Source of the DNA: Xylona heveae TC161
Lineage: Eukaryota; Ascomycota; Xylonomycetes; Xylonales; Xylonaceae
DNA length: 64,000 bases
Reading direction: 5' to 3'
Assembly: GCF_001619985.1 (NCBI RefSeq)
Contig: NW_017264193.1
Span: 2,919,726-2,983,725 of the forward strand
The notes under the pieces: model-generated
Database searches by the model: none
What the model saw: the letters and a program-made list of their open reading frames with translations, nothing else
What the model was told of the DNA's origin: nothing
Position numbers and translations under genes: made by a program
Shown here: positions 47,994 to 59,269 of the stretch, piece after piece
Layout: each line of letters opens with the position of its first letter
Position numbering within the stretch: position 1 is the stretch's first letter

Positions 47994-50900
47994 CAGCCAC
48001 AATGCTTTAATGACTAGATGATGCTTATATTGCTGGCATCAACTTATACCTATTTGATTTATTGTTCATTACTTTCATTTTTGGTATTATATTTGGTATC
48101 TTTATTTTTATTTAGTGCCTCGTTCCCACCTGGAAACATTTGAATTTTGTGTCGTTTGATATAACAACAGTTACAACCAGAAGAGGGAAAGGTGAAGAAA
48201 AAAAAAAATAGGAAAGATGAGAAATCCTACGTCAACGCTAATCTTCCAGGTGACTGCTACAATACACAAGCAAAAACGAAGTTCAACCGACAAGAGTGTG
48301 GCTTGTGTGATGCTCCCTCCTGGTACGCGTGGCTCACGTGGCTGTGTATCGACCGTGAGCATCAGCCATTGCGTACTCGGTAGCTACCTGAGGACCTTAC
48401 CCAGAAAGTACGTAAGGTAGTCATTTGGTAAGGCACCGACGCTGCTTGTCATCTAAAGCTCCGTCCCTGTCCGACTCCTGTACTTGGCAAATACCGCGTC
48501 ACATGCAAAGGTCTTTTGGCGTTGCAGGGTATCCGGAAGTAACTCTGTCGCCAGCAGACAAAAGCTATCAACAGCTATCAACAAGGTGCTGTTGGGCTCC
48601 TTTCCGTGGCCGGCACAAGGTGAGGCTGAAGCCTACCTATGTATCGATTCAAGTGTCCATTATTATCATTGAAAAGACTGTGCGTACTCGTGATGGAGCT
48701 TGTCTAGGACAGGAAGATTCGAGCGACCTTGAATCAAACCTGGCGGATCTATAACATGAAAGAGTGGTTGTGGCACGCGGAGCTAACTAGTTATTAGCAG
48801 CTTTCCCTAGCTACCGATGCGCCCCGCCACTGGGTATTAGCAAGGGGAGGATGGTCCCCTCAATCAGGGAGGATGACGTGGGCGGACTAACTTCATGTTC
48901 TACACAGCCTGCCGGGGCCCGCAGAACCAAAAAACTAAGCAGCGCCTCCCATCCTATGGTTCGTTCCCTGATCTTCGCGGCGCAGTAGTAAGTCTTTTGG
49001 CTGAAATGTTTTGGGGCTTTTCTGTTCCATACCAGATTCAGTTAAGACTGCCAAATTGTTCCCATGTTTTCCAACGCAAGCCCCGCCGCTCGATCGGGAC
49101 GCTGGCTTTTTGCCAGTCGCTCTCTGAGGCTTTCTCGATCCTCACCTTCTTTTACGATCAGATCAGCCCCCCTTAGTTGCCTCCGATGCCCACCGCAACA
49201 AATAGACCGGCTTACGGAGTCTTGGCGTTCGGCGTAATAGGACGAGTACCGGTACGTGCACGATAGGGCAGCTCCTGGATTCCAGATAATCTAACTCTGT
49301 ACATCTGTACACACTGGATAGTTACACTTTGTCTTCTTTCCGGACGCAATGGCTACGCTTTCTTTGTCGACATTTTTTCTTGCTGGTCAAATAGCTGGAG
49401 ACCACAGACATGCAAGATATTTTAACAGAGCCATAGAATGACTGGACCGTTAGGCTACAAGGAAGCTGTCTTGATGACAGGCTAGCTGAAGCGCTTCAGA
49501 GGCAGATGCACGAGGCATCTGCGTACAAAGCAATCTGTTGAGCATCAATCGCACCAGTCTTTGGGACCGCAAGTGGCGGGCATGTGGCTTTTCGAGGAGG
49601 CAACCCGCCCGGCCGGCGTACCGAGGACGCCATGCCTAAGAGAGCATCGCTGATTTCCAGCCGCAGTCAGCCCCTTCAACCGGACGAGGTACCGCTGCCG
49701 CCGCCACCAGCTTTCTGGATCTGCCCTGCTTACACTCTTTAATGTTCTCTGTGGCTGTCTCTCCTCTTTTTGGTGCTTTCTTTGCCGTTTAAGATCTACA
49801 TCAATCTTACCTGAAATTTCTGACTTGTCATCATCCCGTCACGCTGTCGACTATACTTGCCCGCGTCCTACTCACCGTGCATTTCGTCATACGTTTCTTT
49901 TGCCTCCGTACCGTTTTGTTTTTCTTTTAACTAATTTTGCTGATCGATTCATCCAAAATTCTCTTGTACTGAACCCTTTCTCAGTATGTTTGGATGCTCG
50001 GATCTTTATGGAGGAGAGACATGGATGCTAACAACGGAAGAGCGTCCTAGACTTAGATGGGGCTTTCTTGCTGAATCTGGCAGGGGGCGCAAAATAAGTT
50101 GTGGGTTTGGCATGACGGGGCTTATGCGCCGCTATCCCTGGAGCATTTATTGGGGAGGCACGGTTCCAGAGATGGAACAGCAGTCAATATCATTTGATCC
50201 GGAAGAGAAGTCAAGCGCTCTCAATGCACCAGCCACTTTTACAACCAAGGAATTCCCGTCATCCATCAACCCTTGAGCCGAGTCTAACTTCGAGTTACTT
50301 GGCGGTTCCGCTCACTACCAACTCTACAGCTGCAGCATCTAACTATTTGTCTGTTTTACTGCTCTGATGGCTTCCTTGGAAAATGGAAACCGGACAAAAC
50401 ACGCGCACCCCTCCTTTTTTTCTCCTATCGCCCACAAACCCACCCCCCCAGCAAGTCTCCAGGCCCCGTATAGCGCTACTCCAGTAGATTGTATTTTACC
50501 AAGCGTAGTTTCGTCACAAGTTACCTTTTTTTGCCTCCCCATGTGCCTCCTACCCGGCCGCTTGAGCCAAGAAGTGTCACTCGGTACCCAAATGATCCCG
50601 GTCGAGCTCCCCCAAAACTTGGCTGTGATCCCACCCCCATCTGTTTCCATCCCCAAGGGCCGTAAAGGGCAGCAGGGCAAAAAGGGAAAAACGAACCAAA
50701 TAGGACTCCCAATGCATTGAACCTGTAAATTGAATTTCAAATTATACGGCTCGGGATTATTTTTGCGCGCTCTTGTGCTCAGATATCCTGGGAACATTCG
50801 AATACTTTTTATTTACTGGAGTACCTCTGACGTGCTCATTGCACAACTCGTTCGTTTTGAGCCGCCTGCCCAAAATTTCTTGTCGCGACTTCGTTCCCGC

Positions 50901-51876
50901 TGGTCCCTCTTGGTCATCGCCTTGTACCACCACCTTCTGCAGCGCCACAGCTCGAAGAAGCGCACCCGAGGTTGACGGCACCCAAGGAAAAGAAACATTT
51001 GAGGCTTGCCCACCCTGCTCCCAACCAGCCATCCCATACGACAAAATCGAATGCACGTACGGATCAAACACTTTCATCTCTATTGTCACCATTGACTTGA
51101 TCCGACTTCATCGCCTATTGTCCCCCACCACAAGCGGCATCATCATCGCGCGCACTGGCTTTCTCGCCTCAACTTTTTTTCCCCAGTCCTGAATTCGCAC
51201 ATTGTTCGCCTTCCAGCTTCACCGAACCGCTGTCCGACTGCACCAATCGGTTGCTCGTACACGCCTGGATCTAGATAGGGCGACCACCGAGGAACATCTC
51301 TACGTTTTATTTGTTATCAGATATGAGTGATTCGTTCCGGACGTGACGGGCCTATGATAACGGTTCTTTTGAAGGAGAGGTATGTTTGGGCTCTCTTTCT
51401 GCGCTGGGTGCTTTCTGTTTTTTTGTTCAGAAAATGCCCATGCGCGCCACTTTTCTTGTCATATCCTATTTGCTTCTCCCCCAAGCAGGCTTGATTGGCT
51501 TGAGATTGGGCCACGAGAGCACATTCCCGGTCCTGGTCCTAAACACATTACAATTTTGGCTTATCCGGACCTAGCTCCGGAGGTTCAACGCCCTGGCATA
51601 CACCTATCGCATCCTGTCACCACTCCGCTTCCTACGCAGTGTGCGATTCTTCGTCCACCATCAAAACATCTCTGCTAATACCCTCTGTTCTTTCTGGCGT
51701 ACAACTCCTCACCCAGTCATGCTCTCTATCGCCGCTGAGATGGGCGCCTTCATCTTCCGTAACTGGTAACTAATGCAATACAGTTGATAGGGACTCGATT
51801 ACTCTTGACGCAGTTAGAAGCTGGTCAAGTTCCACTGGCACCCTCTGTGCCCTTTATTGTTCTCTGCATATACTCC
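47994..51876. other. 3.9 kb region upstream of the zinc-finger gene, with palindromes and uORFs
   Basis: No protein gene is recognised in this long gap. It probably includes a long promoter and transcribed leader of the zinc-finger gene. Seen directly: an inverted repeat ACCTTAC (48394-48400) / GTAAGGT (48412-48418); a cluster of palindromes at 49464-49522; long CT-rich stretches around 49700-49980; and two small upstream ORFs close to the gene start, 51719-51769 (16 codons) and 51773-51787 (4 codons). Confidence 0.5.
49486..49522. promoter_or_regulatory. Perfect palindrome plus adjacent hairpin
   Basis: 49486-49499 is a 14-nt perfect palindrome (CTGAAGCGCTTCAG). 49502-49509 (GCAGATGC) pairs perfectly with 49515-49522 (GCATCTGC) around a 5-nt loop. 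A weaker stem, CTGTC/GACAG, lies just before, near 49466-49480. This could be a dimeric factor site or an RNA stem in the leader of the zinc-finger gene; the function is unknown. Confidence 0.55.
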
Positions 51877-54006
51877 ATGGCCGATTTGGGTCCTACTGTT
51901 ACCGCTCCCCGCACCCCTACGGACCAGCAGCCGCTCCCGGCCTCTGCTGCCTTGTCGACGACATCAGCTTTGATTTCTTCGTCGTCACCATTACCAACAA
52001 TCGCAGAGGTCGAAGCAACCAATAGATCGGCTGCACCGCCCGGCTCCGACAAGCTCCCCCCTTCTACCGACCTTGGGTCACTTGCTAGTGCTGGCCTCAG
52101 AGCCTCCGTTTCACCCAAGGCCGCTCGAGTCGGACTGTCAACACGCTATTCCCCCGTTCCTCTTACCGGGATTGCCGCAATGGCCGACGAGCGTCGAATG
52201 AATGAGGAAAAGGAACGTCGAGAATCACAAAAGCAAAGTCCCAACCCCGCAAGAACTGGTCTCAGCGCTTTACTTGGAGAACAGAATACGCCGATGAGCA
52301 AAGCGCAAGATGCTCCCAATGCTGTTGCCGGCGCGCTCAGTGAGTCTCTTGCCTCGGTGTCCAGGCCCATTAGCATTCCCGATCCAATGCCCATCGATCC
52401 CAATGTTCAGCCAAGCCCTGGAAGCGCCTCTAGTTATGGTACAGGTGAAGGCACCACGGTCGCCACCGCCTCTGCTGGCAGCACCAATAGTCTAGCCAGT
52501 CCCGGTACGCAAGGAGCGACAGCGCCCCCTTCGCACGGAGAACCGACAACGACCGGCCCCTCTGGCTCCGAGCTGACCACACCAGGAGACGAAAGACCTT
52601 CGAATAAAGCGCTGTCATTCCCTCAGCCTTTCGCCGCTGGCGGCTTCCCCGATGATGGCCGCGCTGGCCCCGCCCGCGGAATGAGCCTCCCGATGCCTGC
52701 ATTTAATCAAAACCGCCCGCGCTCGCCGACTGCGAAGAAGCACAAGTGCCCGTACTGCGCAACAGATTTTACACGGCATCACAACCTCAAGAGTCATTTG
52801 CTCACGCATAGTCATGAGAAGCCTTATATCTGCCCAACGTGCCAGGCAAGATTTCGACGATTACACGACCTGAAACGTCATACGAAGCTGCATACTGGAG
52901 AGCGTCCGCATTCGTGTGCCAAGTGTGGTCGACGGTTCGCTCGTGGCGACGCTTTGGCCAGACATACCAAAGGGCAGGGTGGCTGCGCTGGAAGAAGAGC
53001 CAGCGCTGGAAGTTTCGCTGGCGAGGATGAATATGGTGAGGGTCCGCAGGGAGCTCACGATACCGGCGTTGGTGTTCAGCCAGCTGAGGACCACATGGAT
53101 GGCCTGCTCTATACTGGCGGCGGAGGTGGAGAAGGCGAACGGATTGAAGAAGAACCATCTGAGGTCTCCAGAGAGAGAAGGCGGCTGAGTCTTCCGAGCA
53201 TACGCGCTCACGACGTGCCTCCCGGACATCCGAATGAATCCGCGACTAGTACTCAGGATGCCTACCCCGCCAATATACATTCCAGCACCTATCCGCCAGC
53301 TTTGGCTCGTTCGTCAACTTTGCCCCGTAACAGCATGCAGAGATCCACAAATATTGCTCCCATCGGCGCTGCCGCGGACTCTTCTTCTGGTACCCGAAAG
53401 CACACGCTCAGTCCCAAGGCCGGTGGCAGCATTAGTTCTGCGTATGCATCTGGGCCACCGCCGTCAATGTTCTCGGCTACTGGAATGACGGAAAGCCCCA
53501 AACCGCTTTCGCCGCACGGGCCGGCAGCCCATCTTAGCCATGGCGACAACACCAGTGCCTACCGGCATCGCTCTCCCAGTTTGACACAGCATCATCTTTC
53601 GCAGCAGCCATTCGGACGGCATAGCACAGGAAGAACACCTCCGCCCATAGGTCTTCCTCCGCCTATAACAGCGCCTGCAAATGCAAATCCACCCCAACTT
53701 CCGTCCTTGCCGGGGCTGGCGCCTCCAGACTCGCGCTATCCTCTGCATAGTCCAAATGCGACCGCTGCTCCGCAAAGCCTTCATGCTGGTGTGCCAGTCG
53801 GTCAGGTAGCGCCTTCAACTGCTAGTGGTACTCCTGGTGGAAGCGCTTCGAGTCATGGTCAGGGAAGTGGAGAGTCTTTGCGGAGTCTGATGACGGGAAC
53901 AGATAGCATATGGGCGTACGTTCGTGGGCTGGAAGAGAAGGTGAATCGGTTGCAGGACGAGGTCACGTCATTGCGAAGCCAGATCTCCCCTCAGAGTCGG
54001 GCATGA
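51877..54006 (+). CDS. C2H2 zinc-finger transcription factor
   Basis: Predicted nuclear DNA-binding regulator. Single exon, 709 residues. The frame is open upstream to 51784, but the first ATG is 51877 (MADLGPTVTAPR). Residues ~1-285 are Ser/Thr/Pro/Ala-rich and disordered. Three linked C2H2 fingers lie at ~289-372: HKCPYCATDFTRHHNLKSHLLTH, YICPTCQARFRRLHDLKRHTKLH and HSCAKCGRRFARGDALARHTKGQGGC. The last finger ends in a longer His-to-Cys spacing (H-x5-C). TGERPH is the classic linker between fingers 2 and 3. A Ser/Pro/His-rich region follows, then a short leucine-type coiled coil at ~685-706 (VRGLEEKVNRLQDEVTSLRSQI), suited to dimerisation. I cannot name the orthologue confidently. The very long gene-free upstream region and the uORFs suggest complex regulation. 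Confidence 0.88.
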   Translation: MADLGPTVTAPRTPTDQQPLPASAALSTTSALISSSSPLPTIAEVEATNRSAAPPGSDKLPPSTDLGSLASAGLRASVSPKAARVGLSTRYSPVPLTGIAAMADERRMNEEKERRESQKQSPNPARTGLSALLGEQNTPMSKAQDAPNAVAGALSESLASVSRPISIPDPMPIDPNVQPSPGSASSYGTGEGTTVATASAGSTNSLASPGTQGATAPPSHGEPTTTGPSGSELTTPGDERPSNKALSFPQPFAAGGFPDDGRAGPARGMSLPMPAFNQNRPRSPTAKKHKCPYCATDFTRHHNLKSHLLTHSHEKPYICPTCQARFRRLHDLKRHTKLHTGERPHSCAKCGRRFARGDALARHTKGQGGCAGRRASAGSFAGEDEYGEGPQGAHDTGVGVQPAEDHMDGLLYTGGGGGEGERIEEEPSEVSRERRRLSLPSIRAHDVPPGHPNESATSTQDAYPANIHSSTYPPALARSSTLPRNSMQRSTNIAPIGAAADSSSGTRKHTLSPKAGGSISSAYASGPPPSMFSATGMTESPKPLSPHGPAAHLSHGDNTSAYRHRSPSLTQHHLSQQPFGRHSTGRTPPPIGLPPPITAPANANPPQLPSLPGLAPPDSRYPLHSPNATAAPQSLHAGVPVGQVAPSTASGTPGGSASSHGQGSGESLRSLMTGTDSIWAYVRGLEEKVNRLQDEVTSLRSQISPQSRA

Positions 54007-55831
54007 CCTTTTTATAGCTCATGAACATTCTGACTGCCATTTGAGTGCCATCAATGCTATGTAAAATCAGCAAAGGTACTCATCACCAGGGCATCACGTG
54101 GGTGCAGGTGGTCAGTTTTAGAGCCATGGCCTACTGTGATCCCTGCGACAAACATCGTGCAGTATACCAAACTCTCAACGAGGGAACTTTTTGACGATAT
54201 GATCGATTGGAAACACTCCTGGATCTATTATGAGGACGGACAGCTCATCGACCACGGAGGGCTGTTTGTCGAACCTACGTAAACGTCGCGAACTTCTGGC
54301 ATAGGCAACAAGGCCAGAAGCGCTTATGAAAGAATTCATTGAAGGCGATAGGGTGTTGAAATTGGAATAAAAAGGAAATTGGAAAAGGGAAAGGATTGGG
54401 AAGTGGGGTTGGTGCACGCATGGCAAACGGAGTTTCTCATCGACTCTGGATGAAGGTTTTGGCTTTGAGGCCTGACCAGCTTTGAATTATGCACGGCCGT
54501 CACGATATGCGCAGCGACCTTGCACGATGTTTTCACCTTTTACCTAAAAGCGAGCATCATCTTTGTTCCACGTGAGCGCCGTCTTATACTGTCAGTTGCT
54601 AAAAATTTTTGCAACTATTCTTCTTTTACCTCTGTCACTTTTTTGATTTGTTATTGTCATCGCCACAATCTGTTCTACCTTTTGTTCTCTTTATATTTTC
54701 TGCATCCTCGTCAACCCCCCTCTCCTCCGGCATCAGTGCCGATGCCGATACAATGAAGACGAGAAGGAGCTTGTAGGGCGACAGGAAAAGAACGGAAAAC
54801 AATGCGAGGAAAGAAGTATACTGCTTTGCTTCTAATTGCTCGCATATTGGCACATTCTACCCGCTGTCTTTTCAACCTACTCACTTGTCTATGGCATAGC
54901 GTTCTGAGATCTTTGCTGCTTCTCCTGAATAACGTTCTCCTTTACCTTGCTGACATACAGGATACAAAAGAAAAAAAGGAGAACCATCAGACGTTGAAAA
55001 ATCACGCCTGTTTTTTCCCACCTTTTATTTTTTTTGCAATCTAAAAGTTTCTTCTCTTTACAAGAGTGTGTCTTTTTCCTGGGTCAGTGGGATAGACCAT
55101 CTCGGTCGTTTCCTCCTCTTCTCTCTTGATCTTCCTTGTTCTTTCTTCGCTCTGCTGGCGTCCATTTGTATTGTTCATTCACTTTTTCTCCTCTTCTACC
55201 GGTCTTATATTTTCTTCTTTTCTTAGTGGTCTGGTGTGAGCGGATTTTTACCCAAATTGTTGAATCCATCACTGTTTATATTCCCCCTGGGTCTGTATGT
55301 CTTGACTGTGTGTGTCTCTTGCTGTATTCCTTTGATCCTTTTTCTTCCTTCTTGTCTCCTGTCTCATTCTTATCAATCATGTATCTTTATCTTCTTTCCT
55401 CTTCTTTCCTCTTCTTTTTCTTTCTTATTATCTTTTTTTTTTCTTTTTCTCTTTCTCTCTTTTCCTTTTTCTTATTTCTTTTCTTTCCCCTCGATTCATC
55501 AAATTGAACTGTCAAAGACTGTATATTCTCGATCATGAACCAAATAAAAATTTTGCCACCATTATTTCTTAGATAATGGTGCTGGGTCCAATGTCAGCTG
55601 TTATTCAATCATTTTGATTCGTCTAGAGTATCTTGTGTCTGCTGTAATATGAGCATGATTGTTTTTTCCCCTTGGTAAATTTTTTTCTCCGCGTAGCTTT
55701 GCAATCGTCATCCTTGGGAGATGTAGATGGTGGTAGTTGTGAACAAGGGATTCGGCATTTTGTGAGCCTACATCATCTATACTAGTCAGTCACATGGCAA
55801 TGCTAAACATGTCTTTTATTTTTTAATTTTT

Positions 55832-55990
55832 CTTCTCTTCTCTTCTCTTCTCTTCTCTTCTCTTCTCTTCTCTTTACTTTACCATACTCTACTTTACTTT
55901 ACTTTACTTTACTTTACTTTACTTTACTTTACTTTACTTTACTTTACTTTTCTTTTCTTTTCTTTTCTTTTCTTTTCTTTTCTTTTCTTT
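55832..55990 (+). repeat. Compound pentanucleotide microsatellite
   Basis: Three adjoining arrays with 5-nt period are visible: about eight TTCTC units (55832-55873), then, after a short interrupted join, twelve ACTTT units in a row (55891-55950), then eight TCTTT units (55951-55990), ending in a T run. The second and third units differ by one base, and the first is a related pyrimidine pentamer, so the arrays probably arose by spread of single point changes during slippage. Confidence 0.92.
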
Positions 55991-56459
55991 TTTTTTGGGG
56001 TTTGAAGAGTCATACCTTGTCTACTAGACCCAGGTCTATTAAGCAAGATACCGTACTCTAAGTGCAGGTATATTTGGGGTTGCATACGGTGTATGATACA
56101 GGTTAAGTCTACGAGGGTAAACCATTATCCCTAGTGCGACGTGCCCCATACCTCATACCTCATACCTCGTACCTCTTACCCATTGTTTTTGCGTACTGCG
56201 TACTGCATATAGGTAGCTTTCGAGTCTCGGCCAAGGACAGGGATCGAGAGGTTCCAGAAATAAATTGCCAATGCCCAATACCCAATACCCAATGCCCATT
56301 GCTCATAGCCCAATACATTGTACTCTGTACTGTACATCAGGAACGACATGCGGTATTATTTACCTTACCCTACACTACGTATACAGTGTTGCATGCAGCT
56401 CACAATACGTAGTAGTAGCCGGACGTGTACCTCTTTGTGATGGAACAATGTATCTGCCT

Positions 56460-56476
56460 ACCTACCTTAGGTAGGT
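56460..56476. promoter_or_regulatory. Palindrome ACCTACC-TTA-GGTAGGT
   Basis: A perfect 7-bp inverted repeat with a 3-nt centre, in the gene-free stretch upstream of the alcohol dehydrogenase gene. Related half sites occur at 48384-48420 and near 43665-43675. It could be a dimer binding site or just a common intergenic word in this genome. Confidence 0.5.
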
Positions 56477-57886
56477 TTCTGCAAGATGGAAGGTTGGCAA
56501 CCAACGCCATCGTCGGTGTCATCGGTGTCGTCGTCGGTGTTGGTGTTGTTGGTGACCAGCAGGCCAACTTACAATGACAAGCTGGCAGTCCGTGGTCGGT
56601 CCGTGGTCCCTGTCGGCCCGTCCCGCTTTTTTCTTCTCCTCGTTTCGTTCCCCAACCTCCCCGCTCCCCCCACGCTCCCCACGCTGTAACGCTGCCACTC
56701 TTCCACGCTGCCAGCTGCCAGCTGCCCTCTCGTCCCGCCATTGTTAAATCTACCGTAGAACGACCTTGTCTGTAGGCAAAACTCTCCGTATTTATGGGGA
56801 ACAGTACGTGTGGAATTGGTAACTAAGGTACAAACTACTTATGCCTAGAAACAAAAAAAAAAGGATATGAAGATTCGGCATGTCACTGATATCGAAGACT
56901 TGTAGACTTTGCAGATCGTAGATTCGTGGACCTGTAGACTCATAGACTCATAGACCTGCATACTCGTAGCTCGTAGACTCGTACGCTCCAGTTCCCGGGG
57001 GCATCATGCGCATGTGTCTTTCCGTGCTCAACACGTCAAAAGCGCGACTGTCAAAATGGCGTAAGTTAACCTATACTCTGTACTTTCTACCTTCTACCCT
57101 CCAACACTCCATCAAGAGCACAGATACTGTCAACGAAAAATAACGAGAGTGGGGAGAACAAACGACATGCGGCGCAGCACGGGTGCCTGCAGCCGGAAAG
57201 TGGAAAGTGGACAATGCACAATGGACAAGCAAACGGACTCGACATTCAACGGGAGGCTGCAGTGCATGTTCTGCTTCAAAACACGGCTGCTGGAAGATGG
57301 TGGAGAAGCAAACAGGGGGGAAAAGGGAAACCGGAAAACAAAAGGACGCCTGGATTTGATGGGATCCGCAGGGAAGTATATTGGTCGTAATTTGCAGAAT
57401 GCGGCGGGCACGGGATGTCAGCCTCGCCGCATTGACTCGACGCGGGAGCGCACGAGCCCCTCCTTCTAGCCATGGATTTCTGGGGAAGTGGTTTTGAAGT
57501 AACAACTAAGCTTGATGGTCGAAAACTCTTGTCTCGTAGATTACGGTGTATAAAGTTACGCTATATAAAGTTGAAAAGAGCCAGAGGGAACTGTGTTGCA
57601 CTTAATTGTTTCACTCCGGGACATGATCTGATCGGTTTCACTCTCATACAAACACAAAGCGGGGTAGGAGACCATTACGAGCAGGTGTTTAGGAGGGCAG
57701 GCTGAAAGAATTAAATTCATCTACCACGGCGAGAGACATTAAATACGACAGATTGCCTTGAGATCAATCACTCGCGGCCATTTTTTCTGTAGCTGATTTT
57801 TTTTTTTGGATATTTGGTGAAAAGGAAGCATCAGGATACGTGAGGAAGACCATCTCTAGGTGTCCATTGGTTGGCAACTGGACAAA

Positions 57887-59110
57887 ATGGCCGATATCCC
57901 CAAAGATATGAGAGCGGCTCGGCTTGTCGAGGTTGGTTCTCAACATACAGTTTTAGGAAGTATATTACTGATTGCGTCCTCGGCTGGCAATAGTTCAACA
58001 AGCCCTACGAGCTTCAAATGATCCCGACGCCCCGTGAACTCGGCAAACATGACCTGTTGGTCAAGGTTGCGGTAGCCTCACTGTGCCATACCGATAGTAT
58101 GGTCCAAGCCGGGTATGCGCTTTCCCAAGTCCCTCTGGTTGCCTCACATGAAGGTACGGGGACTGTAGTTGCGCTGGGCAGTGAGGTCAAAGACTTTACT
58201 GTTGGAGATCGAGTGCTGTGCAGCCTCGTGTATGGCGCCTGTGGTGAGTGTGCTGATTGCAGCGCTCCTGAGGGCTACCGGCAATATTGTTCGCAAAAGG
58301 CCTTTCTTGGGGTGACGCAAGATGGTTTCTTTGCAGAATACGCTCGAATTGATGCTCGTGAGTCTTGCCGTCTGCCTGACAGGCTGTCGTTCATCTCCGC
58401 AGCGCCTCTGGCTTGTGCTGGAATCACTGTCTGGCGTGGAGTGGTTCAGGCTCGCCTTAGGGAAGGTCAATGGCTCGCGATAATGGGCGCAGGCGGCGGC
58501 CTTGGCCATCTAGGCATACAATTTGCAAAAGCGCGAGGCTTGTCTGTTGTTGCTATTGATGCAAGGGACAAAGGGCTTGAGCTGTGTCGTTCTGCAGGCG
58601 CAGATCTCGTCGTAGACGCAAGATCTGGGCTTGATAAAGTGGTCCAGGAGGTCCATGAAGCCACAAAAGGTGCTGGCGGAGTCGATGCTACCGTTAACGT
58701 TACAGACGCTCCAAATGCTGCAGCCATGTCCTGTGCAGTGACAAGGATGCACGGTCGTGTCATACAGATCGCTCAGGTATGTCAACGTCCTTGACCATGG
58801 CTGTCTATACTCGGTATCTGACCTTTGCGCCTCGAAACTTTAGCCCGATCAAGTTTCCGTCCCATTTTTGGAAATTATCATACGTGATATTCATATCGAA
58901 GGATCGCTACTCGCTTCTCAAGGTCAAGCACAAGACATGCTCCAGACGGTCGTTGACCACCGAATTTCCGTCCATACGAATCCGTTTGTTGGATTGGAAA
59001 AAGTCCCAAAGCTGCTTGAACTGGCTCACAGTGGAGAAATGAAGGGCAAAGCTGTCGTGGTCGTAGACGAAGAGTCCGTTGAAAAGGAGGAGGGAAAGGA
59101 CCTCATTTAG
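57887..59110 (+). CDS. Zinc-dependent alcohol dehydrogenase (medium-chain, yeast ADH type)
   Basis: NAD(P)-dependent interconversion of alcohols and aldehydes, probably cytosolic. Three exons, 57887-57931, 57994-58776 and 58844-59110, give 364 residues, all joined in phase 0. The first exon is only 15 codons. Catalytic zinc ligands are Cys46 (SLCHTD), His67/Glu68 (SHEGTG) and the Cys in LACAGITVW. The structural-zinc cluster ACGECADC...C is at ~98-114, with its last Cys two residues further away than usual. The Rossmann loop is GAGGGLGHLGIQFAKARG, and VVAIDAR suggests NAD via the acidic residue after strand 2. The C-terminal end EKEEGKDLI is short and charged. The substrate cannot be predicted. 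It converges with the DUF3074 gene with only 159 bp between stops. Confidence 0.93.
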
Positions 59111-59269
59111 ACCGTGGTTGGAGTGTCCTGCATGGCAGCCAAAGCTGTACATTCCGGAGAAAGATCAATCCGCATTTGAATATTCGTATCTCCAGATTAT
59201 TCAGTTCCTGCGCCCGGAAGATAGTAGGGTAGTTTGGCGTTTGGCTTTCGACGCAGCACTATATCCACA
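59111..59269. other. Very short convergent gap, ADH / DUF3074
   Basis: Only 159 bp separate two converging stop codons, so the transcripts' 3' ends very probably overlap. Confidence 0.55.

Larger units (their letters stand above)
54007..57886. other. 3.9 kb gene-poor region rich in simple repeats
   Basis: No protein gene is recognised. From ~54590 to 55510 the + strand is strongly pyrimidine-rich. A compound microsatellite follows at 55832-55990. Short tandem repeats occur at 56147-56180 (CATACCTC-like units), 56268-56315 (CCCAATA-like units) and ~56890-56990 (TAGACTCA-like units). A palindrome, ACCTACC-TTA-GGTAGGT, lies at 56460-56476. Expected contents are the 3' UTR of the zinc-finger gene and the promoter of the alcohol dehydrogenase gene. 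Confidence 0.5.

Noticed and set aside
50339-50797. Open frame of about 150 codons on the minus strand upstream of the zinc-finger gene
   Set aside because: Low-complexity Pro/Gly/Trp composition from CT-rich DNA, without any recognisable motif.
51719-51876. A leader intron joining the uORF ATG at 51719 to the zinc-finger coding frame
   Set aside because: The plausible splice sites near 51759 and 51812 do not put the upstream ATG in frame with MADLGP.
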